From positions 1-51,934 of the forward strand of contig PLSD01000137.1 of the NCBI GenBank assembly GCA_003164135.1: a stretch of DNA of 51,934 bases. Direction: 5' to 3'. The stretch is from Acetobacteraceae bacterium (GTDB taxonomy: Bacteria > Pseudomonadota > Alphaproteobacteria > Acetobacterales > Acetobacteraceae). This document shows positions 9,713 through 17,927 of the stretch, one piece after another; position 1 is the stretch's first letter, and the number at the start of each line of letters is the position of its first letter. The notes under the pieces were generated by a model that saw only the letters and a list, made by a program, of their open reading frames with translations, searched no databases and had not been told where the DNA came from. The position numbers were made by a program, and so were the translations under genes.

Positions 9713-9729
9713 TCGGAACAGAGAGTCAA
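9701..9729 (-). promoter_or_regulatory. Sigma70-like promoter of the IS1595 remnant
   Basis: On the minus strand, TTGACT (9724-9729) and TATAGA (9701-9706) are separated by exactly 17 bases and overlap the start of the transposase frame. This close match to the sigma70 consensus could still drive transcription into the dead IS genes. Confidence 0.5.
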
Positions 9730-9780
9730 GTATATAGTTCCCAAATTAATGGGGTCCGGGCATCAGGCCCGGCTCGGGGG

Positions 9781-9797
9781 CAGGGCAACGCCCTGCT
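9781..9797 (-). terminator. Hairpin just past the DEAD-box gene
   Basis: gcagggc-aac-gccctgc is a perfect 7-bp hairpin a few bases after the helicase stop codon on the minus strand. No clear T-run follows, so intrinsic termination is uncertain. It also marks the border between the IS1595 remnant and the helicase gene. Confidence 0.35.
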
Positions 9798-9800
9798 ACT

Positions 9801-11567
9801 TCAATACGTTTTTTTCATCACCTTATTCTTACGGCGGCGTTCCTGTTCGGTGGGTTTGGCACCTTCGGGGCGGGCGGGGCGGATGAATTTGGTTTTTTCC
9901 GGGCGCGGGCCGGGGTCGCGGGCGGGGCCGGCGCCGGGGGCGGTGCTGGGTTCCACGAGCAGGTCGGTCACGCCGGGGGCGGTGATGGCGGCGGCGAAGC
10001 GTTCGGCGGCGTCCTGGGCAATTTCGAATTTGGTTTCACGGTCGAAAATGCGGATGGCGCCGATTTCGGCTTTGGTGATGCCGCCGAGGCGGCAGATCAG
10101 CGGGATCAGCCATTTGGGGTCGGCGTTGTGCTTGCGGCCGATGGGGGAGCGGAACCAGGCCATCGGGGCGTTGTCGGTGCGGCGCTCGTAGGGCGCGTTT
10201 TCACGCACCGGGTGGGCGGCGCGGTCCAGGCGCGCGGCGAAGGTTTCACGCGGGGCCGGGGCCTGGATGGTTACGTTTGCAGGCTCGGGCAAATGTGAAC
10301 GGTAGAGGCGGATTAGGGCGGCGGCGATGGTTGGTGCGTCCTGGCGTTCCAGCAGTTTGGCGCCCAAGGCGAGCTCGTCCTCGGTTGGGGCCGCGGTGAG
10401 GATTTCGTCCTCCAGCAGGCGTTCCTGGTCGCGGGTTTTGATCTGGTCCGCCGTGGGCGGGTCCTGCCAGATGGCCTCGATGTTGGCGGAGCCGAGCAGG
10501 AGTTCGGCGCGGCGGCGTTTCGAGGGGGAGACCAGGACCAGGCACATGCCCTTGCGGCCGGCGCGGCCGGTGCGGCCGGAGCGGTGGAGGAGGCTGGCTT
10601 TGTTGGTTGGTAAATCCGCGTGGATGACGAGGTCGAGGTCGGGCAGGTCCAGCCCGCGGGCGGCGACGTCGGTCGCGATGCAGACCTGGGCGCGGCCTTC
10701 GCGCAACGCATTGAGCGCGGTGTTGCGCTCGTTTTGCGAGAGTTCGCCGGAGAGGGCGACGGCGTTGAAGCCGCGCGCGAGCAGGCTGGCGTGGAGATGG
10801 CGCACGGTGTCACGCGTCGAGCAGAACACCAAAGCGCGGGCGTCGTGGAAGCGCAGCAGGTTGACGAGGCCTTGTTCAATCTCGTGGCCGCCGACGCGGA
10901 TGGCGCGGTATTCGATGTCAGCATGCGGCTGGTTGCGGGCGACAGTGTCGATGCGCAAAGCATTCTGCTGGTATTTGCGGGCGAGGTTGGCGATTTCCCG
11001 CGCGATGGTGGCGGAAAACAGCAAAGTGCGGCGGGTTTGCGGCGCGGCGGAGAGGATGAATTCCAGCTCGTCCTTGAAGCCGAGGTCGAGCATTTCGTCG
11101 GCTTCGTCGAGCACCACGGCTTCGCATTCGTCGAGTTTGAGGGCGCCACGGTTGATATGGTCCTGCAGGCGGCCGGGGGTGCCGACGACGATGTGGCAGC
11201 CGGCGGCGAGCAGGCGCTGCTCGCGCCGGGCGTCCATGCCGCCGACGCAGGAGACGACGCGGCCGCCGGCTTGTTCGTAGAGCCAGGTGAGTTCGGCGTG
11301 GACCTGCAAGGCCAGCTCGCGCGTGGGGGCGATGACCAGGACCAGGGGCAGGATGGTGTTGGGGAGACGCTCGGCGTCGCCCAGAATGGTGGAGGCGAGG
11401 GCGAGGCCAAAGGCCACTGTTTTGCCCGAGCCGGTTTGCGCGGAGACCAGAAGGTCGCGGTCCAGGGCTTCCGGTGCGAGCACGGCGAGTTGGACTTCGG
11501 TGGGGTCGTTATAGCCGCGCGCGGCCAGGGCGCGAGCGAGCGCCGGATTTTTTATGGGGAAGGGCAT
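9801..11567 (-). CDS. DEAD-box ATP-dependent RNA helicase with DbpA-like RNA-binding domain
   Basis: This 588-residue RNA helicase probably acts in ribosome assembly or mRNA unwinding, especially in the cold. Motifs in order: Q-motif region GYNDPTEVQ (18-26), Walker A AQTGSGKT (43-50), PTRELA (81-86), TPGR (130-133), DEAD (154-157), SAT, ARGLD and HRSGRTGRAG. After the two RecA-like domains, a C-terminal segment (MAWFRSPIGRKHNADPKWLI ... GAIRIFDRETKFEIA) matches the DbpA/CsdA RNA-binding fold. A basic tail ending KNKVMKKTY follows. It is divergent from the cold-shock gene at 11785. It is deaD/csdA-like rather than rhlE-like, but no symbol is given because paralogues are common. Confidence 0.9.
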   Translation of the reverse strand: MPFPIKNPALARALAARGYNDPTEVQLAVLAPEALDRDLLVSAQTGSGKTVAFGLALASTILGDAERLPNTILPLVLVIAPTRELALQVHAELTWLYEQAGGRVVSCVGGMDARREQRLLAAGCHIVVGTPGRLQDHINRGALKLDECEAVVLDEADEMLDLGFKDELEFILSAAPQTRRTLLFSATIAREIANLARKYQQNALRIDTVARNQPHADIEYRAIRVGGHEIEQGLVNLLRFHDARALVFCSTRDTVRHLHASLLARGFNAVALSGELSQNERNTALNALREGRAQVCIATDVAARGLDLPDLDLVIHADLPTNKASLLHRSGRTGRAGRKGMCLVLVSPSKRRRAELLLGSANIEAIWQDPPTADQIKTRDQERLLEDEILTAAPTEDELALGAKLLERQDAPTIAAALIRLYRSHLPEPANVTIQAPAPRETFAARLDRAAHPVRENAPYERRTDNAPMAWFRSPIGRKHNADPKWLIPLICRLGGITKAEIGAIRIFDRETKFEIAQDAAERFAAAITAPGVTDLLVEPSTAPGAGPARDPGPRPEKTKFIRPARPEGAKPTEQERRRKNKVMKKTY

Positions 11568-11784
11568 GGCGGCTCCTACCCCGGCGCGGGGGCCAGGGCT
11601 AGGTGTGCGTGTGAAGTTTGAGCGATGTTTTAGGAAATAACCCCGATTTTAGCTTGTATGAGGGGGTGAGAGGGGTATTTCGGGATTGATGGCAGCGCGG
11701 ACGTGCCCTATGTTGCCCTCGCTCGGCTGGGCCGGGCAGGCCTAAAAATTATACCTGAACGATCACAAGAGGACTGTTTTAATA

Positions 11785-12444
11785 GTGCGACCCCCGAAAA
11801 ATGACCGCCAGCGGCAACCGCGTCGCCGCGGTTTTGACGACGATAATTTCTTTGGCAACACGCCTCCTCCCCCGCCGTCTTTTTCCGGGTTTGGGTCCGC
11901 GTCCTCCGCGCCGGAGGCCAAAGCCACGGTGAAATGGTATAACTCTGAGAAGGGTTTTGGCTTTGTGGAAATGGCCGATGGCTCCGGCGATGTGTTCCTG
12001 CATGCCAACTCCTTGCAGAACGCCGGCTTCCAGGCGGTGACCCCAGGGTCCATCCTGCAGGTGCGCGTTGGCCAGGGCCAGAAAGGCCGTCAGGTCGACC
12101 AGGTGATCTCGGTCACCGAAGGCACCGGCGAAGCACCGCCGGCACGTGGCGGCTTCGGCGCTGAACGCGGCGGTTTCGACCGTCCGCGTGCCCCCGCCGG
12201 CCCGCGCGCACCGCGCCAGCAGGCCAGTGGCCCCGCCGTTGAAATGACCGGCACCGTGAAATGGTACAATGCCACCAAGGGGTTCGGCTTTATCAGCCCG
12301 CAGAACGGCGGCAAGGACGTGTTCGTCCACGCCACCGCACTGGAACAGGCCGGCCTGCAGCCGTTGCAGGAAGGCCAGTCCGTCCGCATGAATGTCGTGC
12401 AGGGCGCCAAGGGACCGGAAGTCAGCTCGATCAGCGTCGACTGA
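11785..12444 (+). CDS. Cold-shock protein with two CSD domains
   Basis: A 219-residue protein with two nucleic-acid-binding cold-shock domains, the double form common in alphaproteobacteria. CSD1 starts at about residue 46 ([15 protein letters not shown], then DVFLHA). CSD2 covers about 153-219 ([21 protein letters not shown]). Both keep RNP1 (KGFGF) and RNP2 (VF-HA). A basic N-terminus and an Arg/Gly/Pro-rich linker (about 115-150) flank the domains. The start is GTG at 11785, with AAGAGGA about 11 bases upstream. It is divergent from the DEAD-box gene and has its own terminator, so it is monocistronic. Likely an RNA chaperone. Confidence 0.92.
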   Translation: MRPPKNDRQRQPRRRGFDDDNFFGNTPPPPPSFSGFGSASSAPEAKATVKWYNSEKGFGFVEMADGSGDVFLHANSLQNAGFQAVTPGSILQVRVGQGQKGRQVDQVISVTEGTGEAPPARGGFGAERGGFDRPRAPAGPRAPRQQASGPAVEMTGTVKWYNATKGFGFISPQNGGKDVFVHATALEQAGLQPLQEGQSVRMNVVQGAKGPEVSSISVD

Positions 12445-12472
12445 TTTAAGCTCCGGTTCGATGTATTAAGGG

Positions 12473-12507
12473 TGCCAGTGGCCGCAAGGCTGCTGGCATT
12501 TGTTTTT
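12473..12507 (+). terminator. Rho-independent terminator of the cold-shock gene
   Basis: The stem tgccagtggcc / ggctgctggca (with two G-T pairs) encloses a GCAA tetraloop (GNRA class) at 12473-12498 and is followed by TTTGTTTTT. It is a textbook intrinsic terminator between the cold-shock gene and the small gene at 12558. Confidence 0.88.
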
Positions 12508-12557
12508 CGCGCGCGGGGTTGGTGGGGCGGCCGCGCGCAAAATATCAGGAGGCTTTC

Positions 12558-12728
12558 ATGGCGTTTAAAGTGAATTACGGGCTGGAGCGGGCTGATCGCA
12601 ACCGCGCCAAACAAGCCAAAAAAGAAGCCAAGGCGAAGGCAAAGAAAAACCCTGGCACCGCCAGCGACGAAAACGAACTGCCACCCCCGGCAGCCGAACC
12701 CCCGGCGCCGGAACCGGAGCAGGCATAG
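12558..12728 (+). CDS. Small conserved Lys/Ala- and Pro-rich protein, unknown function
   Basis: A 56-residue protein, MAFKVNYGLERADRNRAKQA, followed by a Lys/Ala-rich helix and an acidic Pro/Ala tail (ELPPPAAEPPAPEPEQA). The ATG has a strong AGGAGG seven bases upstream. The N-terminal MAFKVNYGLERADR stretch looks like a family I associate with Acetobacteraceae, but no function is known to me. The last codons and the TAG lie inside the structured repeat at 12717-12838, so the original C-terminus may have been replaced by repeat sequence. It is probably a real, expressed gene. Confidence 0.65.
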   Translation: MAFKVNYGLERADRNRAKQAKKEAKAKAKKNPGTASDENELPPPAAEPPAPEPEQA

Positions 12729-12838
12729 GCCTGCGGGTGTTGGGCGCTTGGGGGTAAGTAGGGCCAGGGGGTGCTACCCCCTGGCCCCCCGCCAAAGGCT
12801 CGCCTTTGGAATCCATTAGAGAGGGTTATGAAAGAGGG
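12717..12838 (+). repeat. Two-hairpin intergenic repeat, copy B
   Basis: This is the second copy of the element at 8297-8420, in the same orientation: gagcaggcata at the start, TGTTGGGC..TTGGGGGTAAGTA in the middle and gggttatgaaagaggg at the end. Hairpin 1 is ccaggggg/ccccctgg (12764-12771 / 12777-12784). Hairpin 2 is ccaaaggc/gcctttgg (12792-12799 / 12802-12809). Hairpin 2 differs from copy A on both arms in a compensating way. It supplies the stop codon of the 12558 gene and abuts an IS630 remnant, like copy A. Confidence 0.75.
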
Positions 12839-13230
12839 CCGCCAGCAGCCTCGGTCTCTGGCGCCACATCGTGACTGGATACTTGGCCGGCTTGCGCAGG
12901 AGCGGGATTTGACGATGCGAGCCCTGGTGATTGAGCTTGGCGAGCGCGGCATCGTCATCATGGACAATCTCGGCAGTCATAAAAGCCCGGCAGTCCGCAA
13001 AGCGCTGCGCGAGGTCGGTGCCAAGCTCCTGTTCCTGCCGCCCTACAGCCCAGACCTGAACCCCATCGAACAAGTCTTCGCCAAACTCAAAACCCTGCTC
13101 AGCAAAACCGCCGAGCGCACCGTCGAGGCAACCTGGAAACGCATCGCAACATTGCTCAATGAGTTCAAGTCAGACGAGTGCGCAAGCTACCTCAGAAACT
13201 CAGGGTATGCCTCAAATTAGGTGAAACACT
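12839..13230 (+). mobile_element. IS630-type transposase remnant, copy 2 (same internal deletion)
   Basis: The frame reads QQPRSLAPHRDWILGRLAQE, RALVIELGERGI joined to VIMDNLGSHKSP, and ends YLRNSGYASN at 13220, followed by the same terminal bases as copy 1 (ctcaaattaggtgaaa). It has exactly the same internal deletion as copy 1 but also lacks the N-terminal helix-turn-helix: the element begins sharply at gccgccagcagcc right after the repeat. The first half is nearly identical to copy 1, and the second half carries scattered substitutions. It is inactive by itself. Confidence 0.85.
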
Positions 13231-13266
13231 CCTGGAAACAGCGAGAGCGAGTCCCCAACCTCCCCA

Positions 13267-13296
13267 CCCGTCATGCCGCGAACGCCGGCATCCATG
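13267..13296 (+). repeat. Short palindromic repeat (cgtcatgccg..cggcatccatg type)
   Basis: This copy of the cgtcatgcc(g)-loop-(c)ggcatccatg element, widespread in alphaproteobacterial genomes, has a 6-bp stem atgccg (13273-13278) / cggcat (13286-13291). It lies in the gene-free stretch 13231-13474 between the IS630 remnant and the membrane protein. The rest of that stretch shows no supported gene. Confidence 0.5.
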
Positions 13297-13474
13297 TCTT
13301 TTTTCAAACGAAAAATTTTACTTTTATCGCTTTGGGCGGCGAGCGGACATATTACACTCGTGCCATGGGCGGCTGCTTCGCGCCTCAAACCGGTCAACCG
13401 GGGCGGCAGACGGTTCTCCAGATAGCGGACATAGACCCCGCCAGCCGAGACGGGCGGTAGCGATGATACAGAAG

Positions 13475-14053
13475 TTATGAAGCCTTGGCCCGCTGCTTTC
13501 GTTTCACGCTCTTGTAGAGATTTGTGAATACTGCTCCGGCAAAAATGCAGAGCACGCTGACGGCGAAATAAAAGGTTCCAGGCAACGCAGCAGGGTAAGC
13601 AAGCTGGAAGGCACCGAAAGCCGTTGGGACAAGGAGAAGAAATCCCCAGAATTCGGCGATGACACGGCAACTATGGACGAGATCCTTGTCGTACCATTGT
13701 TCCGGCGGCAGATCGGCCCGCGCGTACTGCAGCGTAAACGGTTTGCCTATCAGTACGGTCAACCAAATGATACCGTCCAAGAAGACGTTGGTGATAATCG
13801 ACATATGAAGGGCGAACCAAACCCACTCGAAGCCGTAAAACGCTACGGCGGAGAACAGGAAGAAAGCGGTTGTGGCCCACTGCAGGATGAAGCCGTTGCG
13901 CAATTGCTTCCATGAAAAGGCAACGGAGAGAATCAGGCAGATCACGACCGCTCTCCGCAGCGACTCCAAGCTATTCGTCGGTAGGAACAAAAAGACAAGC
14001 CAGGGAAGAAACCCAAAGAGAAACTTCGCGAGCTCAACCAATTCATCAATCAT
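13475..14053 (-). CDS. Multi-pass membrane protein, unknown function
   Basis: A protein of about 192 residues, starting MIDELVELAKFLFGFLPWLV, if the ATG at 14051-14053 is used (GAGG about nine bases upstream); an upstream in-frame ATG at 14113 is possible. It has about six hydrophobic segments: FLFGFLPWLVFLFLP, AVVICLILSVAF, WATTAFFLFSAVAFYGF, FLDGIIWLTVLIG, FWGFLLLVPTAFGAF and FAVSVLCIFAGAVF. A conserved-looking loop, GKPFTLQYARADLPPEQWY, precedes the last two. The overall look recalls IspZ-like or other small inner-membrane proteins, but I do not recognise the function. It stands alone between IS debris and the lexA unit. Confidence 0.7.
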   Translation of the reverse strand: MIDELVELAKFLFGFLPWLVFLFLPTNSLESLRRAVVICLILSVAFSWKQLRNGFILQWATTAFFLFSAVAFYGFEWVWFALHMSIITNVFLDGIIWLTVLIGKPFTLQYARADLPPEQWYDKDLVHSCRVIAEFWGFLLLVPTAFGAFQLAYPAALPGTFYFAVSVLCIFAGAVFTNLYKSVKRKQRAKAS

Positions 14054-14356
14054 TTCGCATTGCCTCATTCCCGCGCTTCCAGACATGACTTCATCTACCG
14101 AGCAAGGCATCATGCCTTTTTGTGTCCTGCTCAGGCGTTCGTGCCAATCGTTATCTTTGATACGAGACGTCTGGATTTGGCCCTAGTACGCCCACCCCAC
14201 ATACCCGCAATCGGTCGAACGAAGATTGACCTAAAACAATTAACGAGGGTCAGCTTATGACCATTCATACTCCGCAGCAGACCGTCCACAACCGGCCCAT
14301 CTCTGACGCTCGGGCCAAGGCTACTTCGGACCGTTCAGCCTCGCAACGTAACCCCC

Positions 14357-14668
14357 CTACCCAAACTTCGAAAACGCCAACCGGTCCTTATTCTCCCGCA
14401 TCAGCATCGCAAAGCTCGGAATCTTCTCAAACCCCAGCCCGCTTGGCCGTTCGCCTTCCTCATCATAAACAATCTGCGCATACGGGGCAGACGCAATCTT
14501 CTCCCATTTCCCCGCCGGCTTCTTCACTTCCAGGCTCACCACCGTCACCTTAAATACCATCCGCACAATCGCCTCTTTCGGCGAACTCGGCTTCACCAGG
14601 CTCAAATTCCCCGCCAGCATTTGCCAGCCGTTCTTCAACGCCCAGGCATTCAATTCTTCCTGTGTCAT
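14357..14668 (-). CDS. Conserved hypothetical protein downstream of lexA
   Basis: A 103-residue soluble protein, MTQEELNAWALKNGWQMLAG, with a predicted alpha/beta make-up and no motif I recognise. It starts seven bases after the lexA stop on the same strand, so it is almost certainly cotranscribed with lexA and SOS-controlled. The first residues (TQEELNAWALKNGWQM) look like a small helical DNA- or protein-binding start, which is only an impression. No signal peptide or membrane segment is visible. Confidence 0.65.
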   Translation of the reverse strand: MTQEELNAWALKNGWQMLAGNLSLVKPSSPKEAIVRMVFKVTVVSLEVKKPAGKWEKIASAPYAQIVYDEEGERPSGLGFEKIPSFAMLMRENKDRLAFSKFG

Positions 14669-14675
14669 AAAACCC

Positions 14676-15371
14676 TCAGTACTGCCGCAGCAGTGCCACC
14701 AGCCGCCCTTGCACTTTCACCCGTTCCGCCGGCAAAATCTTCGTCTCATAGCGCGCATTCGCCGGCTCCAGCGCAATGGAATTCCCCCGCCGGCGCAGCC
14801 GCTTCAGCGTCACCTCGTTCTCATCCACCAATGCCACAATAATCTGCCCGTTCTCCGCCGTCTCGCCCTTGCGGATAATCACTGTATCGCCATCCAGTAT
14901 CCCGGCCTCGATCATCGAGTCACCTTCCACCGTCAAGGCAAAATGCTCCCCCGAGCCGATCAGCGCCACCGGCACCTCAATCTCTTCGGCCTCATCGCGC
15001 AGCGCCTCAATCGGCAACCCGGCGGCAATTTTTCCGTACAGCGGCAAGGAAACCGCCCCGGCCACATTCGCCGCCCGCGCGCCCGGCAACCGGCCGGAAA
15101 AATCACCCTGGATCACATTCGGCGAAAACCGCGGCGGCGCCACGTTCGGTGTCATGTCCTCGGAGAGCCGCACCACTTCCAGCGCCCGCGCGCGGTGCTT
15201 GTGCCGCTTCAAGAATCCGCGTTCCTCCAGCGCCGTAATCAGCCGGTGAATCCCCGATTTTGAGCGCAAATCCAGCGCATCCTTCATTTCCTCAAAACTC
15301 GGGCTGCACCCGGTCTGGCGCAGGTGCCGGTCGATAAATACCAGCAGTTCGTGTTGCTTGGTGGTCAGCAT
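14676..15371 (-). CDS. lexA: LexA repressor
   Basis: LexA represses the SOS regulon and cleaves itself when RecA filaments form. I chose ATG 15369-15371 ([20 protein letters not shown], 231 aa), which has GGAGG five bases upstream; an in-frame ATG eight codons further upstream is less likely. The N-terminal winged helix contains [18 protein letters not shown] (38-54). The Ala-Gly cleavage bond is A117-G118 (GKIAAGLP). The serine-lysine catalytic pair is S152 (GDSM) and K190 (TLKR). Two GTTC half-sites sit upstream at 15425-15439, indicating autorepression. A small gene follows in the same operon. Confidence 0.97.
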   Translation of the reverse strand: MLTTKQHELLVFIDRHLRQTGCSPSFEEMKDALDLRSKSGIHRLITALEERGFLKRHKHRARALEVVRLSEDMTPNVAPPRFSPNVIQGDFSGRLPGARAANVAGAVSLPLYGKIAAGLPIEALRDEAEEIEVPVALIGSGEHFALTVEGDSMIEAGILDGDTVIIRKGETAENGQIIVALVDENEVTLKRLRRRGNSIALEPANARYETKILPAERVKVQGRLVALLRQY

Positions 15372-15424
15372 AAAAGCCTCCAATGCGGCGCTCAAGGCAG
15401 GAACAAAGCGCTAACTCGCCCGAT

Positions 15425-15439
15425 GTTCTAGTTTAGTTC
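15425..15439. promoter_or_regulatory. LexA-binding SOS box (GTTC-N7-GTTC)
   Basis: gttctagtttagttc is a perfect direct repeat GTTC-N7-GTTC, the alphaproteobacterial LexA operator, 54 bases before the lexA start. A weaker relative (gttagcgctttgttc on the minus strand, about 15400-15414) lies nearer the gene. This supports autoregulation of lexA and the following small gene. Confidence 0.88.
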
Positions 15440-15457
15440 TTCCGCGCCCGTCAAGCA

Positions 15458-16654
15458 TTATGCATCATCGAGCCGCAGTATCTCCACCGCATCCCCCACC
15501 GCCAGCGCGCCCTGCCCCGGCGGGCGGCGGATCAACGCATCCGCCCGCGCCAGCACTTTCAACATGCTGGAGTCCTGCGCGGCAAAGGGTGTGGCCACCA
15601 AAACCCCGCGCTCATGTGTCAGCGTGGCGCGCAGAAAATCCTCGCGGGCGTCGTTTGGTTTCAACGCCGCCCCCAGCACCGCCGGTTCCAGCACCGGTGC
15701 CGCCCCCGGCAGCCCGGAGCAAAACTCCACCGCCGGGCGCAAAAACAGCCGCGCGCAAACAAACGCCGAAACCGGATTCCCCGGCAGCCCCAGCACCGGC
15801 AGCCCGCCCATGGCGCCAAACATCAGCGGCTTACCCGGCCGCATCGCAATCTTCCAAAAATCCAGCACAAACCCTTGCGCCGCCAGCCCCGGCGCCACCA
15901 AATCGTAATCCCCCACGCTGGCGCCGCCGATGGTCAGCAGCATGTCAGCCCCCCGCGCCGCGTCCGCCGCCTCCGCAATCGCCGCCAGCGAGTCCCCCGC
16001 CACCGGCAACAGCAAGGGCTCACCGCCGCAAGCGGTAACAAACGCCGCCAGCCCGGGCCCGTTACAGTTCACAATCCCCCCCGGCCCGACCGCCTCGCCG
16101 GGCAGCGAAAGCTCATTCCCCGTCGCCAAAACGGCAATGCGCGGCCGCCGGTACACGCCCAGCCAGGGGTGGTTCGCCGCTGCCGCCAGCGCAATATCGC
16201 GCGCGGAAAGCCGTTTACCCGGCTCCAGCAGCACCTCATCCACGGCAAAATCACCCCCCGCCCGACGAATATGCCGACCCGGCGTGCAAGCCTCGTTCAC
16301 CGTGATAAACCCATCCGCCGCCGTGGCATTTTCCTGAATCAGCACGGTATCCGCGCCCGCCGGCACAAAACTGCCGGTAAACAGCCGCACCGCCTCGCCC
16401 TGCCCAACCGCCCCGGCAAACGGATGCCCCGCCGGCGCCGCGCCAATCACCCGCAGCCGTGCCTCCGCCACGCCATCCACGCCACGCAACGCATAACCAT
16501 CCATCGCCGACACATCCGCCGGCGGCTGCGCCAGTCTGGCCCGCACCGGCACCGCCAGCACCCGGCCAAGCCCCTGGCCCAACGGCACGCTCTCAACCCC
16601 GGTACGGCCCAGCCCGGCCAAAATCCGCGCCCGTGCCGCCTCCACTGTAATCAT
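15458..16654 (-). CDS. moeA: Molybdopterin molybdenumtransferase
   Basis: MoeA inserts molybdate into adenylylated molybdopterin at the end of molybdenum cofactor synthesis. The 398 residues match the family. Seen are the N-terminal [15 protein letters not shown] motif (about 44-58), the VLIQENA region, the MoeA/MogA-like domain with [16 protein letters not shown] and [14 protein letters not shown], and [12 protein letters not shown]. It overlaps moaC by four bases (ATGA) and ends a chain of overlapping genes that starts with trpE. A molybdoenzyme must exist elsewhere. Confidence 0.95.
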   Translation of the reverse strand: MITVEAARARILAGLGRTGVESVPLGQGLGRVLAVPVRARLAQPPADVSAMDGYALRGVDGVAEARLRVIGAAPAGHPFAGAVGQGEAVRLFTGSFVPAGADTVLIQENATAADGFITVNEACTPGRHIRRAGGDFAVDEVLLEPGKRLSARDIALAAAANHPWLGVYRRPRIAVLATGNELSLPGEAVGPGGIVNCNGPGLAAFVTACGGEPLLLPVAGDSLAAIAEAADAARGADMLLTIGGASVGDYDLVAPGLAAQGFVLDFWKIAMRPGKPLMFGAMGGLPVLGLPGNPVSAFVCARLFLRPAVEFCSGLPGAAPVLEPAVLGAALKPNDAREDFLRATLTHERGVLVATPFAAQDSSMLKVLARADALIRRPPGQGALAVGDAVEILRLDDA

Positions 16655-17121
16655 TCCTGCACAAAATCCCCGGATTTACCGCCGGATTTACGCACCACGC
16701 GCACGGCCTCAATCCGCATGCCCCGGTCCACCGCCTTCACCATGTCGTAAATCGTCAGCGCCGCCACGCTCACCGCCGTCAGCGCCTCCATTTCCACGCC
16801 GGTCCGCCCCGTGGTGCGCACGGTCGCGGTAATTTCCACCGCCGCATCGCCCAACGCCAAATCCACCGCCACGGCGGACAACGGCAACGGATGACACAAC
16901 GGGATCAACTCCGCCGTCCGCTTCGCCGCCATAATCCCGGCCAGCCTTGCCGCCGCCAGCACATCGCCCTTGGCCGCCTTGTTCTGCCCGATCAACGCCA
17001 GCGTTTCCGCCTGCATCACCACCCGGCCCTTGGCCACCGCCTCGCGCACTGTTTCCGCCTTAGCCGACACGTCGACCATGCGGGCCGCCCCCACCTCGTC
17101 AGTATGCGTAAGCCGGCTCAA
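16651..17121 (-). CDS. moaC: Cyclic pyranopterin monophosphate synthase
   Basis: MoaC converts 3',8-cyclo-7,8-dihydro-GTP to cyclic pyranopterin monophosphate, the first committed stage of Moco synthesis together with MoaA. It has 156 aa, the usual length. The family motifs are clear: [42 protein letters not shown] and the C-terminal [10 protein letters not shown], including the active-site Lys residues. It overlaps trpC and moeA by four bases on each side. MoaA is not in the window. Confidence 0.97.
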   Translation of the reverse strand: MSRLTHTDEVGAARMVDVSAKAETVREAVAKGRVVMQAETLALIGQNKAAKGDVLAAARLAGIMAAKRTAELIPLCHPLPLSAVAVDLALGDAAVEITATVRTTGRTGVEMEALTAVSVAALTIYDMVKAVDRGMRIEAVRVVRKSGGKSGDFVQE

Positions 17122-17927
17122 CCCGTCCCCAGCAATTTATGCACCGCCAAGGTCACATCCGCCTGGCGCATCAGCGACTCGCCGACCAGAAACCCCTCCA
17201 CGCACACCTTGCGCAGCCGCAGCACGTCGTCATGCGTCTTGATGCCAGATTCCGAAATCACAAACCGCTCCGGCGGGCACAGCCGGGAGAGTTTTTCCGT
17301 GGTCTCCAGCGTCGTCACCATGGTTTTCAAATTGCGGTTGTTAATGCCCAGCAACCGCGTCTGCAGCCCCAGCGCCCGGTGTAACTCCGCCTCGTCATGC
17401 ACTTCCACCAGCACGTCCATATCCAGCGCGCGCGCCAATTCTTCCAGGCTGCGCGCCTGTTCGTCGGTCAGCATCGCCATAATCAGCAAAATGCAATCCG
17501 CCCCCATCGCCCGGCTCTCGTAAATTTGCCAGGGGTCCAGGATAAAGTCCTTGCGCAACACCGGCAGCTTCACCGCCGCCCGCGCCGCTTTCAAATGCTC
17601 CGGGCTGCCCTCAAAATACGGCTGGTCTGTCAATACCGAGAGGCAAGCCGCCCCCGCCCCGGCATATGCCCGCGCCAGCACGGCTGGGTCGAAATCCTCG
17701 CGGATCAACCCGCCCGACGGCGACGCCTTCTTGATCTCGGCAATCAACCCCGCCCGTCCGGCAGCGGCGGCATCCATCAACGCCCGGCCAAAACCACGCG
17801 GCTTTTCCACATCCTTAATCTGGTGCTTCAGGTCCTCAACGCTCGTCACCGCCTGCCGCCGCGCAACCTCGACTCGCTTATCGGCACATATCTTCGCCAG
17901 AATATCGTCTTCAACCATCGCGCTCAT
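17118..17927 (-). CDS. trpC: Indole-3-glycerol phosphate synthase
   Basis: TrpC closes the indole ring in tryptophan synthesis (CdRP to indole-3-glycerol phosphate). The 269-aa TIM-barrel enzyme has the conserved [51 protein letters not shown] and [12 protein letters not shown] segments, with the catalytic Lys/Glu residues in these motifs. It is a stand-alone TrpC with no TrpF fusion. It overlaps trpD upstream and moaC downstream by four bases each. Confidence 0.97.
   Translation of the reverse strand: MSAMVEDDILAKICADKRVEVARRQAVTSVEDLKHQIKDVEKPRGFGRALMDAAAAGRAGLIAEIKKASPSGGLIREDFDPAVLARAYAGAGAACLSVLTDQPYFEGSPEHLKAARAAVKLPVLRKDFILDPWQIYESRAMGADCILLIMAMLTDEQARSLEELARALDMDVLVEVHDEAELHRALGLQTRLLGINNRNLKTMVTTLETTEKLSRLCPPERFVISESGIKTHDDVLRLRKVCVEGFLVGESLMRQADVTLAVHKLLGTG

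Noticed and set aside
10620..11621. Open frame of 333 codons on the plus strand
   Set aside because: Antisense to the DEAD-box helicase motifs; composition is typical of a shadow frame.
13231..13474. Minus-strand frame VYVRYLENRLPPRLTGLRRE between the IS630 remnant and the membrane protein
   Set aside because: It runs through a palindromic repeat and the IS end, with no start signal; at most a gene fragment.
14257..14553. Plus-strand ORF MTIHTPQQTVHNRP with a GAGGG upstream
   Set aside because: Its second half is antisense to the lexA-linked gene and the protein is Ser/Pro/Gln low-complexity. The 14054-14356 gap otherwise shows nothing I can support.
15400..15414. Second LexA box gttagcgctttgttc
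   Set aside because: One half-site is GTTA instead of GTTC; mentioned only as a weak secondary site.
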